Positions 1 through 11,040 of a stretch of 64,000 nucleotides of DNA are shown one piece after another (the stretch's first letter is position 1; every line of letters begins with the position of its first letter). The notes below the pieces were generated by a model that worked only from the letters and a program-made list of their open reading frames with translations, made no database searches and was not told the DNA's origin. Position numbers and translations under genes: made by a program. Source of the DNA: Symbiodinium kawagutii (lineage: Eukaryota > Sar > Dinophyceae > Suessiales > Symbiodiniaceae); assembly GCA_009767595.1 (NCBI GenBank), contig VSDK01012688.1:615557-679556 (forward strand), read 5' to 3'.

Positions 1-339
1 GAGCGACCACTAGTCGTGCATGGTGGTGGTTGAGGTCCGGCAGCGACCACTAGTCGTGCATGGTCGCGGTTGAGGAGGCGGAAGAGGAGGAGGCGGAGGA
101 AGCGGAGGAGGAGTCAGCTCTGATAAAATCTCACAACCCTCACCTGACAGGTGGGGAACAATCAACAAAACCGACCTCAAGCCCAAACAAAACCAGAGGC
201 ATAACAAATATATACCGACTACACCAATAGGTCTCTCACGAACCAACATTAGAAAACTATGAAACAAAACATATAAACAAAAACAGTGCATATTTCCACC
301 ACTGGTTACAATCACACGACCAAATCCACCATTCCTTGA

Positions 340-696
340 AGGCCAAAGAAAGCTGCGGCCAAAGCCATCAAGCAGTTCCAAGCGCTTACCGAAGATCAAC
401 AGAGGTGCCAATCAGCAGACGAAACCCGAGATACTTACATGACATCCGTTTTCGACAGGCACCTGATCCAGCTCCTCCCCATCTACCAGTTTGACAAGAT
501 CAAGGAGGCGGAAAAGCGAGATATTCAGCTGGAAAGGCAAAACAAGATCGACCGCATCGACGATCAGGACTCACCAGATCCAAGCAACTCACAATATTTC
601 CCCTGGCCCAATCATGCACCCTGTCCTCCTAACGCATTACACCATGCGCCGATAGCAACAAAATGCGCTCTCTATAATCATCAAATCAATACTTAA
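340..696 (+). CDS. Exon-like open frame, unrecognised charged protein
   Basis: An open frame runs from just after a TGA at 337-339 to a stop at 694-696. The first ~85 codons are protein-like: a basic start (RPKKAAAKAIKQF), then an acidic/basic helical stretch containing FDKIKEAEKRDIQLERQ, then an acidic DDQDSPDPSN. The last ~35 codons look like read-through into an intron, so the exon probably ends near 590. No domain is recognised. It probably belongs with the + strand exons at 896, 1127, 1266 and 2765. The call rests on amino-acid character, not on homology. Confidence 0.4.
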   Translation, partial: RPKKAAAKAIKQFQALTEDQQRCQSADETRDTYMTSVFDRHLIQLLPIYQFDKIKEAEKRDIQLERQNKIDRIDDQDSPDPSNSQYFPWPNHAPCPPNALHHAPIATKCALYNHQINT

Positions 697-895
697 AAAA
701 CCTCAGCTAATAAATATACTAAATACAGACCTATCATTTCCATACCATGCTTCCGGACAAGCAGCTGTTACTCCAAAGGATATACCCTCACAATATTCCG
801 TAGGCGCGTTCCACAAAACCACATGCAATCAATCCCAAATATAACCGAGAATACCCCTAAACAAATTTTAACATCTCGACATTTACAACTCGAAG

Positions 896-953
896 GACAA
901 TCACTCCGACCTCGAATGCGTCACCACCGAGTACGAGGGCGAGGACAGAACCT
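896..953 (+). CDS. Short exon, unrecognised acidic segment
   Basis: The exon follows an AG at 894-895. It reads DNHSDLECVTTEYEGEDRT before a possible GT donor at 954. The acidic composition contrasts with the AC-rich surroundings. The donor is uncertain because the frame stays open for a few codons more. It probably belongs to the same gene as the neighbouring + strand exons. Confidence 0.35.
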
Positions 954-1126
954 GTACGGGAGTTAATTGTTGACCGCTGTCACTTGGTTGCGTCTAGCGC
1001 ATGCAAATATCGTTCACGCTAACTTAAGCACTGATACCATGAACAATCAACCAAATCCAGCCGCAGGACCGCGCTCCATGCCGAATCATCCCTAGCACGC
1101 GAGTCCGCAGAAAGGCCCAGCCGCAG

Positions 1127-1171
1127 TTCCTCTCAGCGGACAAAGAGGCGGTTCTCCTCGACGAGGCCATT
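1127..1171 (+). CDS. Short exon, unrecognised (possible GC donor)
   Basis: After an AG at 1125-1126 the frame reads FLSADKEAVLLDEAI. It ends before a GC dinucleotide at 1172 that could be a GC-type donor. No GT donor lies before the in-frame stop. The phase (0) fits the next exon at 1266. GC donors are known in dinoflagellates; the use of one here is inferred. Confidence 0.35.
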
Positions 1172-1265
1172 GCTTTAAACTTCTCTTAACCTTGCTACGC
1201 TTCCGAATCAAACCGTTGTCATGTTTCTATGTTGACCACACAGCAACCTCAACCCGCATCCCCAG

Positions 1266-1435
1266 GAGACTGCCATGACGACGGAATCGCGCATCAGCAG
1301 AGAGCTGAAAGAACTCGTTTGGAATGCGGACTTCGGCTCCAAAAGCGGGAAGCCGCTGGGCCTGGAGCGCCTCCACGTTGCCGAAGGCCAGCCGTTCACA
1401 ACCAGCGATATCAAATCATTTTCGATAAAACCACC
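1266..1435 (+). CDS. Exon, unrecognised protein
   Basis: The exon begins after CCCCAG (AG 1264-1265) and ends before a good donor, GTAAGA, at 1436, in phase 2. The frame reads ETAMTTESRISRELKELVW, then a glycine/lysine turn (GSKSGKPLGLERLHVAEG), then PFTTSDIKSF. There is no stop in 56 codons. Composition and both splice sites make this one of the better exons in the first 3 kb. No family is recognised. Confidence 0.5.
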
Positions 1436-2764
1436 GTAAGACGATACAAACAATACACAAGAATGTCGGCGCCACCAACCATCACCAAAGATAGGTTTTC
1501 CTCTTTGTCCATTCATAAACAAAACCACCTGTATATGGAACGCACGAAATTATTGTAAGCCAGATCCCTCATAAACCCGTTTCAACTCAGCATCTTTGCT
1601 CCATTGATGATCAATAAGGATTATCAGAATCTTTCTAGATGTGCCCAAAATCTGAAGCATCCGACCTCTTCCAATCAAGCACAGTGACACTGCGCCAATT
1701 CATACCCCTTTGATACACAGTGATTAACTTACATGGTATACATCGCATTTTACGCATACCACGTGAGCCATATACTTCTTCTCAACACGTCCTTGCGAAG
1801 CGCGTTTGTGCATCAACTAGAATACTGAGCTATGAGGAAGGTTCTCCAGCTACGATAAAAAATCATGTGCGCATACATAGCATATACCGCATCACAGCGA
1901 AAGATGCTCTTCTTTTGAAAACACCTATTGATGCTCGCGCGTGACGTCAGCTGAATAAGAACGTGACATATGATATTCTCCACATATTAACATTTCACAA
2001 ACCCTGGATCTCTACATCCATAATTTTCCAGCTCTCATTCATTGCAGCGACGCACCGCCCATCACACACACGGCAATCAAGCACCACAATGATAGCGGTT
2101 TTGGTCCGCGCACTTCCTCGCAAGGCACCTGCAGATCACCCCAGTGCGTGTTTCCGCGCGGGCCACAGCGTTTCCTCACTGCACGTTCGCATCACAACTG
2201 TACAGATGTAAACGTGTGACACACACACACACAGACATATCTATAAGAATACCATTTCTTTGCTGCTTTTACATATGTTACATTGCCTAAAACTTTCATT
2301 TGAAACACCAACAAACACCCCCTTTATAACTCCAACATTTCGTCCTCAAGCAAAGAATTTCACCGCAAAACTTAAAAATGATTATTTGCAATTCTTGTGA
2401 ATGCTTTCCATGATTATACTATCTTTGCATACGTGCAGACGGTGAGACAGCAGAGTTTAATGTGCACACGCGCAGCAATGTGTGCAATATCGAGCATGTC
2501 CCGGATGCTCCAGACGCAGTAAATTGATGCTAGTCAAAGGTCAATCATAGAAATGGAACACAAAATATATGAATATATTTGTGAAGTATATATTTGCTGT
2601 ACGGCAATTTTTATCCGCCTGCCAGCAGAAGCGAGCCACAATAGTTGCCAACAGGAACCGGGAAGGGACATCAATTTTTGAGGTTAATTCATCAGCGTCT
2701 ATGGTCACCAGCCAGCCTTGTTGTTTTGAGCGACCGGACTTCCAGTGCGGTGACGGAATTTCAG
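1436..2764 (+). other. Intron-like AT/AC-rich stretch, no secure exon
   Basis: The sequence between the exon ending at 1435 and the terminal exon at 2765 is AT- and AC-rich, with a (CA)n run near 2220. A frame at about 2090-2210 (IAVLVRALPRKAPADHPSA) and one at 2690-2850 (LSDRTSSAVTEFQSDLVRC) could be exons, but neither has two convincing splice sites. No TIR elements of families A-D occur here. Confidence 0.4.
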
Positions 2765-3041
2765 AGCGACCTGGTTCGTTGTGGTTGGCGAGTCTTACCC
2801 AGACGATATTTGGGGCTCAGGAAGAGACCCCCCGAAAAAGCTCCGGCCAGGTAGCTCTTCTGTTAAATGCAGCGGCAAGAGCTCCGAAAAAGAGGTGGGA
2901 GATCGCCGGTTCCTCGTCGTGTCGAGAAAGTCTGGTTTGCCAGGTGGGAATCTACACATTGGAGGTGGGACTTTGGAGATTTTAATAGGTGAAGCAATTC
3001 ATGAAAGGTTCGAACCCCACGAGCAACAGGTAGTCAACTAA
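2765..3041 (+). CDS. Terminal exon, unrecognised protein
   Basis: The acceptor is AATTTCAG (AG 2763-2764). The frame is 92 codons including a TAA at 3039-3041. It opens ATWFVVVGESYPDDIWGSG, continues with a basic region (RDPPKKLRPG), a serine/lysine stretch, then GDRRFLVVSRKSGLPGGN and GGGTLEILIGEAIHERFE. The hydrophobic/glycine pattern looks like a folded domain, but I cannot name it. It is read as the C-terminus of the gene whose exons begin before 600. Two other frames are open over part of this span, but they are less protein-like. Confidence 0.5.
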
Positions 3042-3245
3042 TTTGAGTCTGATTCTGCGGCATTCACTGAAAGCTTGGATGTTTCCCCAAGGAAACTTGC
3101 CCAATATTAGGGTCCTTGGGATCCTAGTTCAGAAGCGGCCAAACGGGCGAATAGCAGCCGTTTTCAATCATAGTAGCATTTCAGTGCATCAGATTCAATG
3201 TTGTATAAGATTCAAGATTGCGACGTTCAGGCGGGAAACTGTAGC

Positions 3246-3400
3246 TTTTCATGGTTAGGCCCCATGGCCATACAACCCTTTGGTCACCCAGACACCAGGC
3301 TCCCCCATGAAAGATTGGGAGAAATATTGGGAACCATCAAATCCAGGAGGCTTCATGAGCTGTCGCTGTTTCATGGGGTTCAAGTCGGTCTCAGTGGCCA
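3246..3400 (+). CDS. Possible exon downstream of the first gene
   Basis: After GGTTAG at about 3259 the frame reads HPDTRLPHERLGEILGTIKS and RRLHELSLFHGVQVGLSG. This leucine-spaced helical pattern resembles the repeat exons further right. Borders are not defined. It could also be 3' flanking sequence of the preceding gene. Confidence 0.25.
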
Positions 3401-3469
3401 AATAGGGAACCAACAATCAAGCTATAAACCAACAATCAAACAACTATATAGCAATAGTTTGGAACCATA

Positions 3470-3578
3470 TGGCTATGACTCAAAACCCTGAACCCCTGGT
3501 TCCCATCATTAGCCATTGTTTTCCTATTATTGTTGGTTATTTTTTGGTTGGTTAATTTTGACCTGCATCCATATAACT
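3470..3578. mobile_element. TIR element, family C copy 1
   Basis: The ends read ATATGGCTATGACTCAAAA and TTTGACCTGCATCCATAT. The interior carries the family-C landmarks CCTGGTTCCC, GTTTTCCTATTATTGTTGG and GGTTGGTTAAT. It is one of about nine ~115-bp copies in the window. Confidence 0.55.
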
Positions 3579-3599
3579 CTAGACCAGCCATCAAAATTG

Positions 3600-3835
3600 G
3601 AAGCCGCTTTTAACCGACCGAACTCATCCAGACCTTCGCCTTGCACCGCTGCTTTTCCAACGGAGCGCCAGGGACGAAGAACTGCCTCCAGAGGCACAGC
3701 TCCAGGGTGGCTCCAGGCGTTCATCCAGCCACGTTTTCTGGGAAGTCCAGTGGCCCCAGTGCCTCCTTCGACAAAGCTCGATATGTCGTTGCAGGGAAGA
3801 TTCATGAGCTGCGTCAGCACCTGCCTGGTATAGAA
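3600..3835 (+). CDS. Possible exon, three frames partly open
   Basis: A GC-richer island between the family-C copy and AT-rich DNA. One + frame reads SASFDKARYVVAGKIHELRQ and runs into a GTATAG donor at about 3829. Another + frame (PVAPVPPSTKLDMSLQGRFM) and a - frame are also open. The first is preferred for its helical charge pattern. The frame is uncertain. Confidence 0.25.
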
Positions 3836-4137
3836 AGACATCAACAAAATCCAACAAACAAATATAAACATACCGTTGCATACATACTCATACATAGACA
3901 TATTGATTATATTATTCATATGTATGTAAATATGTGTGTATATATATATATGTGGGGTATGCATCACGTGCACAGTATTTGATGTATGCGGTTCATGTCA
4001 TGTACGGCACGGTGCATCTATTGCACGGCATGGCATCCTGAGCGTGGGAAGCACCGATATATTGTGCATGTTCACAAAGTGGGTGGTGGTTTAGACAAAG
4101 CACACGACGCATATGCGCATTTTACGCATATGCGCAG

Positions 4138-4237
4138 TTTCTCAAAATAGGGACCCCCCAAATCAATGGTTTATTAGTAGAAATGGTTAATCAATGGATG
4201 ATTTAGGGGTCCCCGTACTTTGAGAAACCACCATATG
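4138..4237. mobile_element. TIR element, family B copy 1
   Basis: The left end GTTTCTCAAAATAGGGACCC pairs with the right end GGGTCCCCGTACTTTGAGAAAC around the conserved core GGTTTATTAG...ATGGATGATTT. It is a near-complete family-B palindrome. Confidence 0.7.
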
Positions 4238-4239
4238 AG

Positions 4240-5408
4240 TAGACACATGTATAAACATGAGAAACCCACACATACGTGTACATAAAATACATACATGCAC
4301 AATTGCCTAGCGCAGTATCATGCGCATATATGCATATGAAAAGATACACACACACATATATGCATATATACAGATGTATGTAAATACACGCACACACACA
4401 AATGTATATATATATATAGAGAGAGAGGTGTATATGTGTAAATATATAGATATATGTCTGACTGCAAAACCCATAATGGCAACCAGCATGACATGTCTAC
4501 AGATGCGCGCAGGCCTCCTTGGTCTTCATGACCTTGGCAGGGCGGATGGCGGAACATCTACGCCACGCCCAGGCGTTGCGGGGTCGGTGCTGGATCTTCC
4601 TGTGGGACCAGGAAGCACAGCCATGCCATGGTAAGGCATCAAGGTTTGGGAGGGTGCCTCAGCACCCTGGTTCGGTAGAAGCGACCATGTGTGGCGCTGG
4701 TGCTAGACTTGGGCATTTGTTTGATGCGTGTGCAACAGGATGGATGTTTCATATTTTGACCTTTGAGGTTTGAAGAGAGGTGCAGTAGTAGAAACCTTGA
4801 AAATCACCGGCCATGAGGGTCAATGTTCTCGATGCTACCTAGATGGGTATGTGCCAAAATAGTAGTACCCCAAGAACTTATGTTTTCCTGGTAAAATGAT
4901 CATTTTTGGGTGGCCATTCGTAAAATAATCAATAGCTTTGGTGGCTTGTTGGCCACCCAATGGCTTGGCACATACCCGGATGGGGATGTGTCGCCAAAAA
5001 ATATTGCAACAGAGCTTAGGAGTTCACATCCCAGAGGTTTCCTTGGCCTTTACAGCAGCAAGGTTCGAATCTGACAGCAGCAAGGCATGGATATTGGCTT
5101 AATATCAACCACTGCTGGGGAGATGAACATGACCCACAGCCACTGATCAATTCTGGCAAGATATCACATGATTTCAAGGTGGTGGGGGGATCGACAGTAA
5201 TGGGAACCAATCTTGATTAAGAGACTATGTACATTCATTACCCTTGGATATCCTTCAAGGCAATGTCCAGAAACAGGTGTTGACATTTGGACAAGATATC
5301 CCCCCAGATCACAAAGTGTCTCCGCTTCCTCATCATGCCAGTATATACATATAGACATAGATGCCAGTTTTGGGTTCCCAACTGTTCACTCCAATCATGT
5401 AGACCACC
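4240..5408. other. AT microsatellite and low-complexity stretch with no secure gene
   Basis: From 4240 to 4460 the DNA is (TATG/CACA)n-rich. From 4480 to 4780 and 5020 to 5400 the open frames are short and unsupported. Inverted GGCCACCC / TTGGCCACC copies flank 4900-4970. I see no convincing exon. Confidence 0.4.
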
Positions 5409-5560
5409 ATGTCCATTCGTGAGATTCCAGCACCTAGCCAACGTTCTTGTTCCTTACCACAAGATGCAGCAATATGTGACCCGCGGGAGTCAACAGCAAA
5501 TGTCGCGAGTGAGGAGAGGTTACTTGTGGACACTTCAAGGGTGAATCAGTTTACTCTCTG
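5409..5560 (+). CDS. First exon of an unrecognised gene (ATG start)
   Basis: The ATG at 5409 lies in ACCATGTCC, three codons after an in-frame TAG, so it is a plausible true start. The frame reads MSIREIPAPSQRSCSLPQ, then an acidic stretch (DAAICDPRESTANVASEER), and ends ...RVNQFTL plus two bases of a TGG codon. The next base begins a GTAAAC donor that is also the left terminus of a family-D TIR element. Splicing to 5687 keeps the frame. No domain is recognised. Confidence 0.5.
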
Positions 5561-5686
5561 GTAAACTAACATGGCTGGCTGGAAAATCCACCAATTATTG
5601 GTGTTTTCCCTGAGTTTCACTATAGAATATGGCTAAAATCCCATGGTTTCACTGTAAAATCTGGTGATTTTAGCCTAGTTTACAAG
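5561..5686. mobile_element. TIR element family D copy 1, matching an intron
   Basis: The termini GTAAACTAAC and CTAGTTTAC are inverted. The interior shares AAATCCACCAATTAT and TGGTGATTTT with the copy at 17881. The element runs from a GT donor to an AAG acceptor at 5684-5686. Removing exactly this segment joins the flanking open frames in phase (TG+G gives Trp). This is the signature expected of an introner. Confidence 0.65.
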
Positions 5687-5822
5687 GCCAAGGCCGGGCC
5701 ATAGGCTTGGCACACCCTCGTGCAGCGGTTGTGAATCCGCGCGGAGCACCGCGTCAACGATGCGGAGCACCGAGGCCGGGTGGCGCGAAGTTGGGTTGGC
5801 TCCAACTTCCACTGACCAAGAA
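5687..5822 (+). CDS. Second exon of the gene starting at 5409
   Basis: One base completes a Trp codon, then 45 codons read PRPGHRLGTPSCSGCESARS, a Ser/Thr-rich stretch, and WREVGLAPTSTDQE. The exon ends at a strong GTGAGT donor (5823) in phase 0. There is no stop in frame, while the other two frames contain stops. A CSGC dipeptide pair is the only notable motif. The function is unknown. Confidence 0.5.
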
Positions 5823-6093
5823 GTGAGTCTCAGTTTGTTGGTTAATGAATGGTTAATGAATGGCTAATGAAGCCAATGCTAAGCCAGCTAAACAAAATGC
5901 TGCTGCAAGTTCTTGGTGTTGCCTAGTTCGCCGTCATGTGCACACGATTGCTGCTCACTCGTGAAATTGTTCATTTCTTGTTAGAGGAGATCCTGGAACT
6001 AAATCACACATATTCGAGTTGGTCACCAGCTATTCATGATCAAACGGGTGGTTGATTGCTGGATTCCCCACGACCATGAATCATTGGAGTCCC

Positions 6094-6124
<31 letters not shown>

Positions 6125-6126
6125 GG
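6094..6126. repeat. (TTG)n microsatellite
   Basis: About eleven perfect GTT/TTG triplets inside the intron between 5823 and 6450. Confidence 0.9.
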
Positions 6127-6450
6127 TACAGTAACCACCCCGTATTATTGTTGGCTACTCCTGGTATCAACTCACTAAGTAACTTGGCCATGAACTGACC
6201 AGCTTATTCCTGGTTGTTGTGGGTGATTATCCTTATGAATCATCATGTCATCATGAAACATCATTGACCATCCATCAGAAACTGGTGATTGCCATCATTG
6301 ACCATCCATCATTAGCCATCCGTCATTAACCATCCATCATTGCCCATCCATCATTAGCCATCATCAAGCATCATTAACCCTTCCAACTCTTGAATTACTG
6401 GTGGTTTCCGGATCGCAACTGGATCCACCGCTGGGGTGTTGCCACCTCAG

Positions 6451-6501
6451 GACGAAACACTGGACTACTCTGAGCTTGCCGGCGGCAGTTCAATGGCGCG
6501 G
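6451..6501 (+). CDS. Third exon of the gene starting at 5409
   Basis: The exon starts after GCCACCTCAG (AG 6449-6450) in phase 0, matching the preceding exon. It reads DETLDYSELAGGSSMAR up to a GT at 6502; the frame would stop eight bases later. A truncated family-A end starts at 6531. The donor is weak, so the 3' border may differ by a few codons. Confidence 0.4.
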
Positions 6502-6623
6502 GTGCTTCGATGATGGGCTAGCGACTATAATTGGTTGGTGGTTTGATTTGATAAAGGTTATCTCACTGTTAATTATGGTTAGTAATAGGGTATAATCACT
6601 AACAATAGTGGTTAAACAACGAG

Positions 6624-6724
6624 CTAGTTGGTGGTTTGATTCACATTTTTTATTTTTCCCTTATAGTGATTAGCAAATGGTTGGTTGACTGATATTTTTC
6701 ACAGGGGTTGAAACCACCAACCAG
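6624..6724. mobile_element. TIR element, family A copy 1
   Basis: The termini CTAGTTGGTGGTTTGATT and AAACCACCAACCAG are inverted over 14 bp. The centre shows the family landmarks TTTTCCCTTA and ATGGTTGGTTGACTGAT...CAGGGGTTG. A partial left end of the same family lies at 6531-6560. Confidence 0.75.
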
Positions 6725-7058
6725 ATCATGAAACATGGTGATTCCCCATCTTGGTGAACCATAACAAATGGGTTAGTACTGGGGGTTTAACCACGAGTCA
6801 ACCATTATCAATCACCGTTAACAAATAATTAGCAAAAGCAATGACTAGTACTTGTAGCTAGTTGTAATTTATAACGGCCCACATTGCCCATAGTAGTGAA
6901 AGAACAGTTGATTGGTTATTGATGACGGTCAAGAATGCTTATTAGTGATTGTTCAGAATGGTTCATAATGCTCAATCAACCATTATGACTCATTATCATT
7001 GGTTATTAGTGATGGTTCATAATGGTTGATTAAGCACTCATCATGGTTGATTTGCAAG

Positions 7059-7108
7059 CCCTTGGGCGGTCAAGTTGTGTCAAGCTCGCACAGCTTCAGT
7101 GAATTCTT
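7059..7108 (+). CDS. Possible short exon
   Basis: After TTTGCAAG the frame reads PLGGQVVSSSHSFSEF before a GTGACC donor at 7109. Its phase-0 start is compatible with the 6501 exon end. It is short and supported only by splice context and phase. Confidence 0.3.
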
Positions 7109-7109
7109 G

Positions 7110-8560
7110 TGACCAGCCGTGGTCAACCATAGATTCTGTATCAATGGTTGAACACTGGTAGGGCATCAATCTAATCACTGGTTGAACAGTGGTATCTACC
7201 TAGCAACTCTATCAACTAATTCATTGTTAGTTCTACCTAGTATCTTGATCATGCTGGTAGCATCAAGTGGTACCCTAGATGGTAGCCCATTCATTCAACT
7301 AGTTGCCCCAGATATCCTACAAGTTCATTGTATGGAGATTCACCCAACAAGAACAATTGTTGCCGGTCATTGACAACTTGTGACACAGGGACCTAGTAAG
7401 CGCCGACACGTGGATAGCCTGGCTGAACATACGAGCTAGCGAAAGACTTCCATATTATTGTCTTGATACTGTCCATACTATGTTAGGTATGGTGCTCGGC
7501 TAGCCCATGTTTGGACACACCCTAAGTAAACTGCTCTTGCTTGAAGCATGTGCAGTGTTGACATGCTCCTAGGTATTTTCAATTCATACACCACCCGTGC
7601 AGTTATGATGAATAATTACTGATGTTTATGTTAGTGAATTATCCTTGTAAATCATAAATTATCTTCATGTGCTCATCCCGTATGGCTGTGAGATGCTATG
7701 GTATCAACCAACCAACGAAAACGTGGAGAACGAACCCATCTTCTAACCGCGAAAACGGGCCTACTCGTCCAAGGGAAGAGCAAAGCGCTCCACGTACTGA
7801 GCTGAGATGCGGCAGCAATGAGCGGTGCCATTTTGATGGTTAATTATAGGTTAATTAATTACTGTCACCTAATGGTTAATAGTGTTAATGAATTTAAAAC
7901 GGGAAATTATGGATTAATTGATGCTGAAAAAATGGTCGCTAATGATTAGTTGCTCGTTCACTCATAGTTGATTTATTGATGGTTCATACTGATTTATGAT
8001 GGTCAATTAAAATTGTAACATCATGTCCCAGCACCTTGCAAAGGGGGTGCCCCCATTGCAGACGAAAGTAGGCTTATTTACAAGACACGTTATTCCTGAT
8101 TGTTTACTACGGTAAATTTGCTAGGCTCAAACCTTTTTGTGGTTGTTTGCTCTGGGGGCATGGTCGCTGAATCCATTTTTTTGCTTGCATTGTCCTATGC
8201 AAATTGGGACAACCCCAACCAGTATATTCAAACATTGTCACACCCCTGATTATCCCTTGTCAATTGTCAAACATTTTTCACAGTTGCCAGTTCTTAAGCA
8301 TGATTGGCCATCAATCGGCCATTATTTGCCATCTTTAACTGACCTAGTATATTCCTTATGATTACCCTCTGGCAAACAAACCTGGAAGGGCTATCAATCA
8401 CTTTTTTTGCGCTAAACCAGCTGTAAATGATTGATAGGAACTAATTACCACAATGGGACAATATCATGATTTGCCATCAATTAGCCATTGTTGGTCATCA
8501 TTATGAACGAGCAATTATATTCCACCTTATGATTAAGCAGCATTGAATATCAATTAACCA
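7110..8560. other. Low-complexity ATTAACCAT-type sequence, no secure exon
   Basis: Dominated by degenerate ATTAACCATYATTRACCA and TGGTTAATR words on one strand or the other. These words pervade the non-coding parts of the window (also 6240-6380, 39240-39960, 57400-57610). A few short frames are open, none convincing. Confidence 0.4.
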
Positions 8561-8563
8561 TCA

Positions 8564-8676
8564 ACCAGCGAATCACCCGTCGCTTTCCTGCTGTGTCAGT
8601 GAATCACCCGAGGGAAGTACATAGCTTGGCCTGCTTGGCAACTGCAAATCTCTCCTCAGCAGGGTGTCCGACGTGA
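8564..8676 (+). CDS. Coding-like tract, unrecognised
   Basis: After AACCAG the frame reads RITRRFPAVSVNHPREVHSL and ACLATANLSSAGCPT, stopping just after a possible GTGACA donor at about 8672. The composition is protein-like and the flanks are low-complexity. Borders are approximate. Confidence 0.35.
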
Positions 8677-9147
8677 CACTTCTTGGGGGTTGCTTCTCAA
8701 GCAGCCATTGTAAACAAGATCAAACACGAGCCAATATTGGCTACCAGGCTCTGCAGTAGACTGATGAGCCAGTATTTGACCTTTTAGCTATCCAACTCTT
8801 GAGGTTTGCTACTGCACTTCGAGTCGAGCCTTATTCCTAAACACAAAAATGCTGGGTCGCCACCACACCACTTGGATGATCAGGGAACAAACCGTTGTAA
8901 CTACAATAACTTCGGTTTCCCTGCATAACCATTAGCCAGAAATAACGATCATTAACCATGGGTGCAACCATCACTAACCATGGGTTCAATCGTTTAACAT
9001 CATTGACCATGGGTTCAGCTGGGTTTAGCTTTCATTGACCATGGTTTTAGCCCTCATAAACCATGGAATTTACCCTGATCAAACATGGCCCTCATAGACC
9101 GTTGGTTTGACCAGTTAAGATGGGTTGAACCATCATTAACCACATGG

Positions 9148-9243
9148 GTGTTTCTCAAAATAGGGAACCCAATACTGGTCGGTTTATTATTAATAATTGA
9201 TTTGGATGAATTGGGAGGCGTCCAATTTTGAGAAACCACCACA
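9148..9243. mobile_element. TIR element, family B copy 2
   Basis: GTTTCTCAAAATAGGGAACCC at the left and CCAATTTTGAGAAACCACC at the right, with GGTTTATTATTAATAATTGA between. A further half-end GAGAAACCACCACATG lies at 9313. Confidence 0.65.
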
Positions 9244-9369
9244 TGTTGAGCCAATTCATCCAAATCAATCATAGTAACAAACCAACTTATTATTGGTTGA
9301 GCCATCATTTTGAGAAACCACCACATGTTTAGCCATCATAAACCATGGATTTCACCCTCACCAAATGGG

Positions 9370-9520
9370 GGTTTGACCACGGTGCTGCGCGGCTCGGTCC
9401 GCCCAGGCACCGTGCAGCGCCGGGGCCGTGGCTTCCAAGGCGCCTTGGTGCGCTTGGACGGGCCAACGTCGCGGCGCTTGGATCCGGGGGACCGTGGGTT
9501 TCATGGGGGGTTCTGAAACT
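9370..9520 (+). CDS. GC-rich coding-like island, frame uncertain
   Basis: A sharp GC-rich block inside AT-rich intron DNA. All three + frames are open here. One reads ARSAQAPCSAGAVASKAP, another RRLGALGRANVAALGSGGP. The block is probably an exon by composition, but neither the frame nor the splice sites can be fixed by eye. Confidence 0.3.
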
Positions 9521-10507
9521 GGGGGGTTTAGCAAAATGGTTGGTTTATATTGGATGATAATGGAAATGGATGATATATGGTTGGTTTATATATGGGGGGT
9601 TTATATTCTGTATGAATGAATGATATTGGATGATAATGGTTTCTAAGGGGCTGATTGCTAATGGTTTATCAGTTTATTTCAACTATAAATGAATCAATGA
9701 AGTTTAAGTATAAAATGAATGATTGGTTGGGTTATAAAATGGTTGGTTTATAACATCTATTTTTAAGTATAAATGAATGATACATGATAAACAAGATGAA
9801 AAAACACTTTAAGTATGAATGAATGATATTGGATGATGGTTGGGTTTTAAGGGGCTATAAGCAGTGATACTTGCTGATAATGGTGAAAAATAGGGTGAAC
9901 AGCATACGTGGTTTGCAACTTAATGATGGCAAAACACTATGTAACACCATTATGAACACTAGTAGTGAACTACAGTTGTGAATGGTGTTCAGATTTGTGA
10001 ACCATAGCCTTCTTGAACAACAGGTTGAGTCATGATTCACTATTAGTGTTGATGATTCGCTGAATGGTCGTTAATAGCTGTATCATGCTTAAGAACTCCA
10101 CCACCATACTCCAACATGGTCGAGGTGGTTTACCATAATGATATCCAACTGTTGGTGGACAGCCTACTGTACAATTTATTATGGTTGAAAATGCTTCAAA
10201 GGGAACAATCAAGGGTCGATGATGGTTTAATGGTTGAACGTGAGAAGCATTGCCGAATTCTTCAGATGGTCACGGATGCTTCGTCTTGATGCATCGGGAA
10301 CCACATGGGTCCAACAATTTCTCAATCGACAGGTGTGGCCCCAGCTCCATGTTGACTTATGCTTAGGTGAGCCCTTTTTCACAGCGTAGCTGGCCGCACC
10401 ATTATCCTGTCCATCGGTTGGCAGCACCGCCTCTGCAGGGTGAGTTCCAGGAATCCGTGGCTGAAACAAGAGGCTTACGAATATCATGGGAGTGGTTAAA
10501 GATTGAG

Positions 10508-10626
10508 ATATGGCTATGGGTCAATATTAACCAACCAATAATGGGGGATAATAACCAACAATAATAAGGGAAACGATGGTAAATGATAGGGGAACCAGGG
10601 GTACGGAGTTTTGACCCACAGCCATA
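10508..10626. mobile_element. TIR element, family C copy 2
   Basis: ATATGGCTATGGGTCAATATT and TTTTGACCCACAGCCATAT are inverted ends. The interior reads AACCAACCAATAATGGGGGAT ... GGGGAACCAGGGGTACGG. It is the cleanest copy of the family. Confidence 0.75.
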
Positions 10627-11040
10627 TGGGTTCTGTCAACGGCGGTGACCCCTCTCAGCATAGTGTCTTCCCCTCCAACATCATGACTCAGTAATAACAA
10701 AATGACAATATGGTTTATATGACTGAACCGCCAGCTAATCATGTACCATTGTGAATATAATGTTTCATCAGTCACCCTAGACTACTGGTATGATCAATAT
10801 AATTGATTATATGATGCCAATCATCCTGTCAATCATAGAATTGAACGTGATTCTATATAGGATGCTTAGATTTGTAGAATGGACCGGATCATAATCAGTG
10901 ATTCATCAATTCTATCAAAGAACAGTGATTGAAACTGATATATATATATATATATAATATAGGAGAACAATCAAATTGTGTTAATGCAATCTATTATTGA
11001 CTATGAACACACATATTTCAAATCAACGATTTTGAATCAC

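Noticed and set aside
2990..3025. Possible tRNA T-arm GGTTCGAACCCC
   Set aside because: No matching acceptor stem, D-arm or anticodon arm could be placed. The same holds for GGTTCGAATC near 5063. The first lies inside a good coding frame.
4203..4634. Several frames rich in Ile, Tyr, His and Thr (also 12953-13174, 14544-14732, 45000-45200)
   Set aside because: They are translations of (TA)n, (CA)n and (TATG)n repeats.
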